This document shows positions 8,744 to 19,163 of a stretch of DNA of 64,000 nucleotides, in pieces. Position 1 is the first letter of the stretch. The number at the start of each line of letters is the position of its first letter. The position numbers and the translations under genes were made by a program. The DNA is taken from positions 124,001-188,000 of the forward strand of contig JAWPHD010004396.1 of assembly GCA_037043455.1 (NCBI GenBank), in the 5' to 3' direction. This DNA is from Cyrtodaria siliqua (lineage: Eukaryota; Mollusca; Bivalvia; Adapedonta; Hiatellidae). The notes below the pieces were generated by a model that was given only the letters and a program-made list of their open reading frames with translations, was not told the DNA's origin and ran no database searches.

Positions 8744-9225
8744 TTACAGAGCGAGATATACGTCAGTCGCTTTATAAAAAATATAAACGTGGTATTAATA
8801 TTACAGATGGAATTGACACTACCTTAATATCTGCATGTGTTATTATGGCTGGGATTGGATTTGTTGTTCCAGTTTTGTTACCTTTAGAAATAACAGCAAT
8901 AGTATGTGGATCTACAGGTGTTTGTATTAATTTTATCAGACGCAAGCTTAATGCAAAAGCTCAAAAACATCATGAAATAAAAACTTTGGCAGAGTCCAAG
9001 TTAAATAGTATAAAGCAGTTAATATCAAAAGCGTTGAGTGATGCACAAATATCTGAGCAAGAGTTTAAGTTGATTATAGATGAACTGGAAAGATACTATA
9101 ATTTGAAACAAGATATCAAACAAAAGAAACTTGAAATTAGTGAAGTTCAAAAACAAGAACTAGTGGAGCAGGGAAGAAAGGAAGCAATGGCAACCTTACA
9201 AAAAAGTCTAAAAAGTGTGTCATGA
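8641..9225 (+). CDS. Module ORF 2, copy B: intact two-helix membrane protein with LYPEL motif (194 aa)
   Basis: Begins MPKQPTAPSLYPELPVEDGQ: LYPEL at residues 10-14 matches the LYPxL late-domain consensus that binds ALIX. Residues ~35-55 are basic (YKKYKRG); ~58-100 form two hydrophobic helices separated by a turn; the rest is a long charged helical tail (AESKLNSIKQLISKALSD, then coiled coil to KSLKSVS). The ORF type is familiar to me from Polinton-like loci, from memory only. No lesion. The TGA overlaps the ATG of the following 18-codon ORF (ATGA). A membrane-associated virion or egress protein is a reasonable guess. Confidence 0.7.
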   Translation: MPKQPTAPSLYPELPVEDGQTYRLQKISGIEQKLITERDIRQSLYKKYKRGINITDGIDTTLISACVIMAGIGFVVPVLLPLEITAIVCGSTGVCINFIRRKLNAKAQKHHEIKTLAESKLNSIKQLISKALSDAQISEQEFKLIIDELERYYNLKQDIKQKKLEISEVQKQELVEQGRKEAMATLQKSLKSVS

Positions 9226-9278
9226 ATTGTTTTAGTAATGTGTATGAGTACGATCCACCACCTTTGTATTCAACCTAG
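9222..9278 (+). CDS. 18-residue ORF with a PPxY motif
   Basis: Starts at the ATG of an ATGA overlap with the upstream stop and ends at TAG 9276-9278. It encodes MNCFSNVYEYDPPPLYST, in which PPLY fits the PPxY motif recognised by WW domains of NEDD4-type ubiquitin ligases. So short an ORF could be chance, but the stop/start overlap copies the arrangement seen elsewhere in this element. Confidence 0.35.
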   Translation: MNCFSNVYEYDPPPLYST

Positions 9279-9316
9279 AACCTTCTAAAAATATTTTAAA
9301 AAAAATACAAATTTAA

Positions 9317-9412
9317 ATGGACTTACCTTTCATGAAAAATAATCCTAGTTTTATCTTTACTCTTTCAGGTCTCTATTCCCATAGGGTATGTCACCATGTC
9401 AAGAGATACTAA
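9317..9412 (+). pseudogene. N-terminal remnant of a probable packaging ATPase
   Basis: ATG follows TTTTAAAAAAAATACAAATTTAA, the element's start-context style. The first 18 residues (MDLPFMKNNPSFIFTLSG) match how A32/FtsK-type packaging ATPases of such elements begin, ending exactly where a Walker A loop (SGPxGSGKT) should follow. Instead the sequence becomes unrelated from about 9371 and stops at 9410-9412. This is the apparent right limit of element sequence. Confidence 0.45.
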
Positions 9413-9682
9413 TCCGTAGTTTCTCTGTCTTATATACCCGTCAGAAAGGCCAACAACTTCACCGATTGGTTGATATAAATAGACGCTTATCACATGAGCT
9501 ATAACCGATTGGTTGATATAAATAGACGCTTATCACATGAGCTAATACATGTGACAATAATCACGTAACCTACACATCTGACATGACAATAATCACGTAA
9601 CCTTATCAAAGCTCAAAATCTAGAACATTCTTATCTTGAATCACCATGGTGATTTATTATCTATGTATTTTGGGGTAGATAC
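9371..9682. repeat. Non-coding flank with short tandem repeats
   Basis: A 43-bp unit starting ACCGATTGGTTGATATAAAT occurs twice in tandem (9461-9503, 9504-9546), followed by two copies of TGACAATAATCACGTAACCT. No gene is seen. This may be the element terminus or the unrelated sequence into which the element was truncated. Confidence 0.7.
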
Positions 9683-9886
9683 TTACTCAAGTTTTATTTT
9701 TTAAAATCTAAAAACAAGTATCTACCATTTCATATTTTATTTCTTGTACATACTTGTTTTCAGATTTTAAAAAATCAAACTTGAGTAAGTAGGTACCATT
9801 TCATATATATGTATTTTGGGTGTTTCTGGATCAAACTCGAGCAAAGCGAGAGCTTTGGTCCAGAACACCCAAAATACATATATATC
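9683..9886. repeat. Two adjacent long palindromes
   Basis: First hairpin ~9684-9790: arms TACTCAAGTTT(T/G)ATTTTTTA and continuing AAATCT(A/G)AAAACAAGTAT around a ~25-nt loop. Second hairpin ~9805-9886: arms ATATATGTATTTTGGGTGTT and onward, loop CTCGAGCAAAGCGAG. Both are near-perfect and could extrude or form stem-loop RNA. Confidence 0.85.
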
Positions 9887-9968
9887 TTGAGACATTCAAA
9901 ACGTCCTCATACGCCAGAATTTCCTTTGGTTTTACTTTTCTCCATATTCGCGTGTTTGCGGCACACTA

Positions 9969-10715
9969 TTATTTTCGGAACTGAAGTGGAACGTTTAATG
10001 TACATTTTATAGGTCTATGTCCTGACATATTTAAACAGCAATACAATATACAGTATTCGCGTTCGTATGGAATCAATATACAGTCTATTAACGATTCACT
10101 ACGTTCATCATAAGATACAAACGTTGTTTTGGCATTAACGCATATAGCTAATGTGTTTATAGTCGTGCAATTTGTATCAGTCAGAAATTGTTTAAAATAT
10201 TGATCTCTGGCGTCAAGATTACCAACGCTTTGGCATCTGGCTTTAAAGTCACCAATGAATATTGCCATACCATTTTCAGAGTACATACTCCAAAGATTAT
10301 ATAACGTATCAATATAGTCTTTAAAGTTCGGATGGTTACTACACGAAAGGTATACTTGAAATACATACATATATTGAAATTCAGCGACTTGAAACTGTAC
10401 GCTCACTATCCTGTCATCGTCGATGCATAGTGATGTAATGCATTGGTCATGTTTATCATGCCATATGATTGCATCACCGCCTTTACCAACACGCCTATTA
10501 CCTTCAAGTTCTAAACTGAAGTCTGAAACTGCGTATGATTTATAACTGTTATCGATTGCATCAAAGAAATGCAAATTATGACTGTTAAGCCAGTGTTCGA
10601 ACAGTACACATAAGTCTATTGCATGTTTCTTAAGTGAATAACGCAGATATGAACTGCTAGACTTGAGTATTGTAACATTCCATGTGAGAAAATTAAACTT
10701 ATTAAAGAATGACAT
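9969..10715 (-). pseudogene. LINE endonuclease (AP-endonuclease-like), catalytic residues lost, no RT
   Basis: A 248-codon open frame with the exonuclease-endonuclease-phosphatase layout of non-LTR retrotransposon ORF2: FLTWNV at the start, LFEHWL, VFQVYLSC, GDFKAR (usually GDFN), LIDCILI, and SGHRPI at the end (usually SDHxPI). The Asn and Asp replacements in the last motifs predict no nuclease activity. The frame ends right after the endonuclease domain; no reverse transcriptase follows downstream, where hairpin sequence begins. It is therefore a 3'-truncated LINE fragment, unlike the usual 5' truncation. Confidence 0.8.
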
Positions 10716-11507
10716 TATCTAAATACTTGTACATAGTATCATGTTCGAAGTTAACGGATTGCGTGCGTTGGTTGTGCCAGCTATATTGTTGCACATTACG
10801 CTCATGCCATGGTTTATATTGTCGCTCTCCATAAGTGCGCATTTTAACATTTTCGTTACGCGATAACCACGGTTTGCACACAACGTGACGAGGTCAGAAG
10901 CCGTCACTTTCAAGTAAATTACTATCCACGTTTGCTTCGACATTAAACTGTATAACAACCCCGTCAAAACGCGACGCGAAGGAAATATATTTACTTTTGT
11001 TAATGTTGGCCACTAACATAGCTCGCAATCTTATTTCCATTTACAGTGTTATTAAAGCCGCCTACATAATATCGCTTTGTCCGCTTACGCACATACATAC
11101 TGAAATATTCTTCATAATCGTTACTGACTACGTCACGATGTGTAATTTTCATGGGAATACCGTTTTCACAGTTGCCTGTATGATGATTACTGACAGATAC
11201 ACGTGCGGAATCTGACCGATCGGGAGAAGCAATATTAGATGAAACATTGTGCATTCTTAGAGGATTTGATTCCAAAACCTCAAAACATACGTGTCCTGAC
11301 AAACCAGACGTCTGCATTTGTTTAATGGGGATACCTGTTGTTAATTATGGGCATTATAACGTTACCAAATGTATAATTAGATTCCAGTACCGGGTCAAAC
11401 TCGCGTATTCCGACAGTGTATAAATCTGATACATCTGTAGATATACGAGAGTTATCAACGTTTACTGGATAATGTGCACTCTCAACAGTCTTTTTTATAA
11501 CTAGCAT
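10716..11507 (-). pseudogene. Decayed LINE ORF1 upstream of the endonuclease
   Basis: Several short minus-strand frames read as pieces of one protein in shifted frames: KRTKRYYVGGFNNTVNGNK (~11060), then IFPSRR and FDGVVIQFNVEANVDS (~10950), then CKPWLSRNENVKMRTYGER (~10850). The FxGGF... then ...PSRR...V.F.V... pattern resembles the nucleic-acid-binding ORF1 of mollusc LINEs. At least three frameshifts. It lies directly upstream of the endonuclease on the same strand, as expected for one LINE. Confidence 0.5.
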
Positions 11508-11761
11508 GAATAGTCTCCAACGATTTTCTCAGTTTGATTAGTTCAGTTCTGCGTATCTGCTTCAAGCCCAGTGTTTTTTAGGTCACTGATACATTCGCAC
11601 TATCACTGGCAGTTTCAGAACATGCATGTATGTCCGTTGTCTTTGTAACAGCTTGTATTAGCTTTCATTTGCTACCATGCACTGTTTAAGCATGAGCATT
11701 TCTTCCTGCAACGACGTTTACCGTTTTCTTTAGTATAGTGACGTCATGGCTGCACATACAC

Positions 11762-12180
<419 letters not shown>

Positions 12181-13092
12181 CGACACAAGTACTTCCTGGA
12201 CAGATGCGCTTCGCGATTGTGACATCGATTTTCGTCGAGAAGTGCTTATTAATCTTTAAGAAAAGAATAGTCGTCCCCCTCGATTACCGCCAGCAGCGTA
12301 CGTATGTCATTGGCCAGTGTAACTGCTAATGTTTCACCTTTAAAGGTATACACATGCTTTTTCATCTCAGCCTGTTACCCGTACGAGAAGTCTTCAAATT
12401 GCTTCAATGTATCGTATAGCAACAAACGCGTGTCTATGAGTTTTGTCTCGCACGAGCCATAGTCCCGTAACAAACGTGTAACAAATAGCTCTCCCGGTAG
12501 TTCACGGAAAGTTAATCAGGCGGTTACATTCATTTAATTCATTTGATTCCATGTGTATGAACTCACCCGGGTCGCACACATTTATTGTTAGAGATTTCAT
12601 TTGATGGGATGTACTTTTATGTACACGCTCTTGTCAGTTTGAAAGCTGAAGGCAGGATAATAGCGAGGATGTGTCCACTTAAAATCGAGTTAAGCTAACC
12701 AGTAGGCCATATTGCTTACTAATCATATTCCAAGTCGGTAAACCTGTCTTCACTATTCTTTCTGTTGTGTATCGTCTTTTTCATTGTATAGTTCATTTGG
12801 TACTTGTTTGTGGTACAGTGCGGATCTACCGAGCCGATGCGTTTGGGTGCTGTGATTTCTAGAGGACCATTTTTCTCATTTTTCAAATGGTGCGTTTGAC
12901 TCGAGCCACATTTACATCAACCAGCTTCACAACATTACGAAATATACACAACATTACGAAATATACAGTACATGTACATCATGAGAACACACAAGAAGTT
13001 AATGTTATGTGAAAAAATAGACACAAAAAATGTATTCACGAACACGCTTAATGGTCCAATGTGCGTATGTGTTTAAGTGAAAATAATAGAAA
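12181..13092. other. No gene recognised
   Basis: Unique-looking A/T-rich sequence with scattered short frames. GTATTTCGTAATGTTGTG-type short direct repeats occur near 12925-12965. I see no coding, RNA or clear mobile signal. Confidence 0.4.
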
Positions 13093-13562
13093 CGTTATTT
13101 TTAATTTAAAGACAACAACTTTTGGATATCCAGATTCCTATACAAATGAAAATGTCCTAAATGTTATGAATGTGTACAACATGGTACTTATATAAATATA
13201 TAATATATTTATATATAGTAAACAAGATTGCTCTTAAACATGATACATTGAATCAGCCCAGCAAAACACTTAATAAAGTGTATTGTCGATACCAAAAACA
13301 CTAATTTCCTCATCTCAATGCAATTTAATAGTTATGTATTCGTTATTTTTAATTTAATGACAATAACTTTATCCAGATTCCTATACAAATGAAAATGTCC
13401 TAAATGTTATGATAATGTGTACAACATGGTACTTATATATAGTAAAGAAGATTGCTCTTAAACATGATAAATTGAATCAGAACAATACAACACTTAATAA
13501 ATATAGTGTATTGTCTGTACCAAAAACACTAATTTCCTAATCTCAATGCAATTTAATAGCTA
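13093..13562. repeat. Diverged tandem duplication, unit ~235 bp
   Basis: Units ~13093-13332 and ~13341-13562 share CCAGATTCCTATACAAATGA, TGTACAACATGGTACTTATA, GATTGCTCTTAAACATGATA and CACTAATTTCCT(C/A)ATCTCAATGC in the same order. No open frame. Confidence 0.85.
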
Positions 13563-13799
13563 TAATTTCATTATATTATGTTTTATGCCACTGTCAATGG
13601 ATCTTCTACCCTGTTGACCGACAATGCCACTGGCAGCAGCTGGTTGAATATCACATGACATTGGATTAAGACATAAAACTGATGAATATTTCTTTCACCA
13701 GATATCCAGGCATATTGAGTCTTTCTGGAACTCGGCAGCACCATTTCGTATACTCCAGTTATTTCTACTGAGGATGATGTTGTTTCCGCACATATCACT

Positions 13800-15143
13800 C
13801 GGTGCACTACTTTCAAGGCTGGTGTAAACGATAAGAAAAATAAACTGCCTACTATGTACTGGATTCCTAAATTACATAAAAATCCGTATGAAGCTCGCTT
13901 TATTTCGAATTCTAGTGCCTGCACCACAACAAACATCTCCAAACTTTTAACGTCTTGTCTTACTGCCGTTAAAGATCACGTTAAACTATATTGTGATAAA
14001 ACTTATGAAAACTCTGGGATTAATTTTGGTCTATAAAAAATTCAGGAGACGTTCTTGATAAAATTTTCAACAAAGGTCAAGTTTCATCAATAAGCACTAA
14101 TGACTTCTCTACACTATATACAACCTTTCCACATCACCTTATTAAAGAGAAGCTAATTTCTCTTATTCAAAAAACATTCGCTAGAGAAAATACTACATGT
14201 TTGGCATGTATTAATATTAAAGCGTTTTTAATAACGGCAGTTTAGTCAATTATACTATGTGGACTTGCTATGAAGTTTGTGAAGCACTCATCTTCCTATT
14301 AGATAATGTTTTCGTCAGGAATGGAACCACCGTTTATAGACAAATTGTTGGTATCCCTATGGGTACGAACTGTGCACCACTTGTCGCACATTTGTTTTTA
14401 TTTTGCTATGAAAAAGATTTCATGTTGAGTCTTTCACCAGATACCCAGGCAAATGTTATTGAAGCCTTTAATGACACCTCTCGGTATCTGGATGACATAT
14501 TGAACATTGACAACCCTTTCTTTCCAACTATGGTTAATAATATTTATCCTAAAATACTTCAGCTTAACAAAGCTAATATATCTGATAATAATGCTTCTTT
14601 TCTTCATTTAGATCTCTCGATTGAAAATGGTGAAATAATTAGCAAAATCTATGACAAGAGAGATGATTTTAATTTTGACATTGTTAATTATCCCCACTTG
14701 GATGGGGATGTTCTCCGAGCAACATTTATGGGGTGTATGTGTCTCAACATACTCGTTTTTCAAGAGCTTGTACTCGAGTTGAGGACTTTAATATTCGTAA
14801 TCGTTGTATAACTAAAAAGCTTCTCAATCACGGTTACCGTTACCATAAACTTCGTAAAACCTTTGCAAAATGTTATTATCGTAACCCTGATCTTCTTTCC
14901 AAATATAAAAGTAATTTAAGGACTCTTCTGCGACAAGGACTATCACAGCCTGACTTCTATGGTGATGTGATTTATAAACTTCGTAAGATTCTTGGTCATG
15001 ATCACTTTTACACTATCTTTGTTCAACTTGTTAAAAAGTTTATCAAAAGAGGTTATGACCCTATCATTTTGCAACGTACTGCATGCTTGGTGGTGGACCT
15101 TTTACAGTTCGCCACTATGCTTTCCTCTTTAATTGTACGATGA
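13800..15143 (+). pseudogene. Reverse transcriptase of a non-LTR / Penelope-like retroelement, decayed
   Basis: Consecutive frames give PTMYWIPKLHKNPYEARFIS (~13848), a palm-like segment STNDFSTLYTTFPHHL (~14096), then RNGTTVYRQIVGIPMGTNCA (~14319) and RYLDDILNID (~14483, the YxDD box), then SKIYDKRDDFNFDIVNYP, RKTFAKCYYRNPDLLSKYKS and QGLSQPDFYGDVIYKLRKIL. At least three frame breaks occur, near 14035, 14245 and 14745. The KLHK...RFI and IPMGTNCAP...YxDD boxes mark an RT family I associate with molluscs; no endonuclease or GIY-YIG domain is visible, so the class is uncertain. The last part and 3' UTR recur many times in the window. Confidence 0.8.
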
Positions 15144-15476
15144 CCGGACAGGCTGTGGACCCTATGATGACGCCTACCTAAAGCCCATTGGGACGGTGGC
15201 GTTTGATGTTTCTCTATGATCTTTCTTGTCGTGCCCTTAATGGTGTATTCTCTTGTTGCTCTGGCTTCTGCCCAGTCATTGAGTACCTTCATTGTGGCTT
15301 TCTAGGCTATTGTTTTTTGTATTTATATATACACGAGCATTTTTGTGTTTTACTTATATTGCCTATTAATACTGCCTTGTATTTGTATTTCTTATATGAG
15401 AAGTTAAAAGCAAATTGTTGTTTCATATTATTAACTGTTCACCATATTGTATCAATACTATATTTAAACCTATGGT
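15144..15476 (+). mobile_element. 3' UTR of the reverse-transcriptase element
   Basis: Follows the RT frame. Contains CTTGTCGTGCCCTTAATGGT, TGTTGCTCTGGCTTCTGCC and ATTGAGTACCTTCATTGTGG, sequences repeated on both strands at 19215, 23260-23860, 31655-32130, 46670-47690, 50585-51790, 53640-53960 and 55200-56080. Confidence 0.8.
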
Positions 15477-15479
15477 AGA

Positions 15480-17455
15480 GTCAGACGAAAAAAAGAAACA
15501 CTTAATTACATGTAAGCAGGATTAAAGTCAAATTATTACTGGATAAATAAATCAAGACACTAATTTTAATGTTTGATAAACACATCAAGGTTGCTATGAG
15601 TCACCTTAATAAATGAGAGTCATATGCGTCCATACCAATTTGGACAATTTCTCTTTAATTTTATATTGAGCACCAAGTTGCATATATACGATACAAATGG
15701 CCATATGACGATCAAATGACCATATGTTTAGTGTTTATCAATACGAAACTGACATTGCAACGCCTAAATATATATATATTCATTATATTATATTGTTTTA
15801 GTCTAAGTGCAATAAGAAGCTGTTGTGTATTTTGTGACAAAGTTAAGGTTTGTCGATAAGGATGCTGCTAAATAACTACTTGGAAAGTAATTTAAAACAC
15901 AGTCATGCTATACTGATACATTACGTTTATTAAATAAGTATATATATCTATACAAAGTATATACAAATCAGTATTTACAAACAGGGTATAAAACTAAATT
16001 AGGTCAATTAAAACATTTCAAATTAAATAATGAAAATTTACATTAACTTTAAATATACAGATGAAAAAGACGTATCGTTATAACGCCAACTTGAATAGAA
16101 ACGCAGTAATCTTGATTTATGTTTGTTGCATATTAACGCATTAAAGCGAAACAAAAGTGTATATTGTTGTTCTTTCTTATCCTGTTAGTCAATTTTAATT
16201 TTCAATAATTTCAATATTTTCTAAAAATCGCTATGTAACGGTAGTTTTGAAAAAACATAAACATATAAATAAATTCCATAATCATAATGGTTTCTACGTT
16301 AACGAAAGCCACTAGCGTTGGGCTAAAACAATAAAATGTGTCTTTGAATAATTTTAATATTGGTGGCTTGAGCTATTAATCCGTTATTTTGGGAAGATTC
16401 AATACCAAGGTCTTGAAAATTACGATTAGACATGTTGATGTAAATGTTGAATAATGTTTATACTATCTAGCGTTCCTTCAGTTTATTGTTAAGTTATAAA
16501 AATGAGAACAATGCCCCAATAGAAATCACAGCATCCAACAGAAATGGCACCGTAAAAATAAGTATAAAAGTCGAACAAGAAATGCAGCTTTCACAGAAAA
16601 CAGAAAAACCCAAAACACGCAAAAAGACAATAGTAATAAAGAATAAAGGCATATGACGTCACAAACACAAAAAGAGTTGACAAAGGACAATACACAATAC
16701 AAACACAGTCTAATTGGAGGGTCGCGTTCTACAAATGCTAAACTTCGAGTACGACTTTTGCATCTAAAGATATTACCTGGTATTTTCCTAACGTCATTAT
16801 GTATAAATATTTTATCACATAACTTGCGGTGTGCGCCATGATATATTTATTATAGTATCCTCAAGTATCCTATTCTCGAGGTACCTATATTCCCGAGGTA
16901 ACTTTTATTTTGTGTAGTTTTCCGAGACTATGAAGCGCATTGACAGACGATCAGACGGTGTTTACAGCAAAGGGTTGGTTAGCTATTTGACGAGCTAAGA
17001 ACAAAATAAAAATCAGAATAAAGCTATGTTAGTATTTATTGAAGTCATACATATCTATTTTATAATTTTTTCACTAATCAACCTTTTAAACCTCTGTTTA
17101 AAATGTTATAAATCGAGTCTTGCAGATGGTTTGTGTCAACTGAAAGTGTATCATGTGACTAAAAATAGAACAGTCAGTGCTCGCTGAAGAGCTCGATGAA
17201 AAACATTCTATGGAAGTCTATTTGGGTCCTATAAGTTACCTAAAATTAGTTAAAAAATCAAATAAAAATGACAACATATTGTTTAAAAACATCATTAAAT
17301 GTAAAAAAAAAAACTATGTAATACAGGTTAGATCTTCATTTTTTTGTATACCATCATATAATTTATGGTTTATAGGCGGGACAAAAATCTTGGTAAGTAT
17401 TGCCTAGATTGTTCTTATTTAATATACATGTATATATGTTTGTGTGAGATATTTT
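15480..17455. other. A/T-rich non-coding stretch
   Basis: No gene recognised. At 16560-16650 there is a minus-strand tail of the RT element family (AGTATAAAAGTCGAACAAGA onward). Short ORFs at 16653 and 17177 have no recognisable features. Confidence 0.45.
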
Positions 17456-17459
17456 TATA

Positions 17460-17960
17460 GAATGAGATAGGTTTACCTCCCATCCGTCAGTCCGTCAGTC
17501 CGTCCGGAAAACTGGATCCTGCGAAAACTTTAAAAGTATAAAAGATATTTTCATGAAACTTTTTATATATGGTAGAGGGGCGTAAGGAGATTATGCACGT
17601 TATTTAATTATGTTGATATGGCTAAAATTTAGTTGCTATAGCAACAAAAAGGTTAAAAAAATGCACACAAAATAAGATCATGCTATAAACTTGTTTGTTT
17701 ACATATGGTAGAGGAGATTATGCACGTTATTTAATGTTGGTGATATGGCTAAAATTTAGTTGCTATGACAACAAAAAAGTAAAAAAAATGCACACAAAAT
17801 AAGATCATGCTATAACTTGAAAACCATAAAAGATATTGTCATAAAACTTGGTACATAGGTAGAGGAGCATATGGAGATATGGCACACATTTTATTGGTGA
17901 TATGGCCAAAATTGTGGTTATTATGGTAACAAAATTCAGTCGTTAGTTATACAGCTGAAT
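17460..17960. repeat. Dispersed repeat, three diverged units
   Basis: Starts with CCGTCAGTCCGTCAGTCCGT. Three units then repeat the sequence AAAAGATATT(T/G)TCAT(G/A)AAACTT, GGTAGAGG, GATTATGCACGTTATTTAAT, GATATGGCTAAAATTTAGTT and a 'tgcacacaaaataagatcatgc' block at 17662 and 17793. Non-coding. Confidence 0.8.
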
Positions 17961-18394
17961 AAGGAAGCTTAAAGCGTTATCTTTATACTCAATAAATATT
18001 CGATAGTTACTTCCGTTCAAATAGAGTTATATATTAATACATGACTTGAAATTGATATTAATTTCTTTGCGTATGCATTTTTATTACTTGTTGTATTATA
18101 TTTGTAATATGTTTGTAAACTTACTGGATTAAAAAAAAAGGGGAAATATCCTTTACAAATGTGTAAGGAAGATTATATACTCAAACTTTTTGTTAAGGTT
18201 GCGAAATGTATTTGTTATTTGTCTAAATCATAGCCTTGTGTTTGGTCTGGTCCAACAAAAAACATTTACTGTCAAACATCTGACCGGTAGGGGACATCAT
18301 GTATTGCCATGCAATACTGGAGTATCTTGTTTAATACTGAATTTATTACATTCCTTGGATACAATTGATAAGATGCTCTGCACAGCCTCCCATA

Positions 18395-18462
18395 CTATAC
18401 TTGTATCTAACTCGTTTAATCAAGTCAATATTAAACAGGCACTCATGTAAGATCCTCTATGT
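18395..18462. repeat. Half copy of a foldback element in the receptor gene's 3' UTR
   Basis: AACTCGTTTAATCAA...GCACTCATGTAAGATCCTCTAT matches one arm of the foldback elements at 35920 and 42300 (ACTCGTTTAATAAATTC... GTACTCATGTAAGATCTTCTAT). It lies 26-93 nt downstream of the receptor stop codon, so it probably forms part of the 3' UTR; a GATTAAAC poly(A)-like hexamer context sits inside it. Confidence 0.6.
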
Positions 18463-18487
18463 AATGTCTGTATGTTCTTAATACATA

Positions 18488-19163
18488 TCATGATGTATGT
18501 GCTTCGTTGTTTGGTGTAAATACTGCGTGAGAATACGTGTTATCAAACACTGTTTGATGGTTGTCTTTATTATTTCCACCAGCACTATCATACGTGTTGT
18601 CAGTCATTTTATCTGAGCCAGTTTTCGCATAAAGATCATCATTTGTTTTTCTCTGTTGCACGCCTTGATTTAAACGATTATATGTATCGTCATTGGTAGC
18701 ATTGATTCTGTCATACAGGTTATCAGTGGAGCTATTACCCACGATTTTGCTCCCTAAGCCGCTAGGGGAATTGACTCTTAACTTATGATCGTCCCTTTGC
18801 AGGGCCTTACGGTCGGTTTCAGTATGGTTATATGTATAATCTTCGACAGCATTTAAACTATTGTAAACGTTGTCGCCGTCTTTATTATTACTTCTTGCGA
18901 CTGCAGGTTTACTGGTGTTTGTAGTGTCGTACACGTCGTCTTTGTCGTTGTTTGTTTTCCTGATAGTTTTGGAATTGGTTTTAACTTCAGCGTAACCACC
19001 CGGTTTGTCGTCATTCCTGTCACTCTTCTCATGTGTTGCGTGTGAATATTCGGTCTCGACGTAATCGTCCCCGGAGCATGTTTTCTCTGAATAAGTGACG
19101 TCATACTCAGGTGTGCCCTCTTTGGGTAGGACTTCTAAGGAATTCGCCTTCTGTGTTCCTTGT
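18488..19163 (-). CDS. Receptor exon 10: tyrosine-rich cytoplasmic tail and stop
   Basis: Acceptor TATTTTATTTTAG at phase 2; 676 nt to TGA 18490-18488. The 225-residue tail is hydrophilic and contains repeated acidic tyrosine motifs: EYDVTY, DYVETEY, GYAEV, DDVYDT, DNVYNSL, EDYTYNH, DNLYDRI, DDTYNRL, DDLYAK, DNTYDSA, DNTYSHA. Most fit (D/E)x(0-2)Y sites for Src/Syk-type kinases; several are YxxL/I. YDRI-x7-YNRL (residues 562-576) satisfies the ITAM consensus, and YNSL-x7-YNHT (512 onward) has the same spacing but lacks the second hydrophobic residue. Confidence 0.88.

Larger units (their letters stand above)
7209..9012 (+). repeat. Direct tandem duplication of a ~901-bp three-ORF module
   Basis: Unit A runs from about 7209 to 8110 and unit B from about 8111 to 9012. 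Start codons recur at constant spacing: 7246/8147, 7483/8384 and 7739/8641 (901, 901, 902). By eye the units differ at roughly 16 substitutions plus homopolymer indels, about 98% identity. The junction lies at AAATTATTTA, present both upstream of unit A (7209) and at the break inside the third gene (8110), so microhomology probably mediated the duplication. It left unit A with a truncated third gene. Confidence 0.93.
1..9371. mobile_element. Polinton/Maverick (adintovirus-like) element, partial and decayed
   Basis: A protein-primed family B DNA polymerase beside a retroviral-type integrase is the defining gene pair of Polinton/Maverick elements. Around it lie a dozen short, tightly packed ORFs on both strands, one with a probable jelly-roll capsid fold. 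The left end is outside the window and no terminal inverted repeat was identified. On the right, element-like coding stops at about 9370, inside the start of a probable packaging ATPase. No maturation protease is seen and no certain major capsid gene. Almost every gene carries a disabling change, so this copy cannot be autonomous. Confidence 0.9.

Noticed and set aside
17177..17407. 76-codon plus ORF
   Set aside because: No motif, start context or splice support; composition matches the surrounding A/T-rich DNA.
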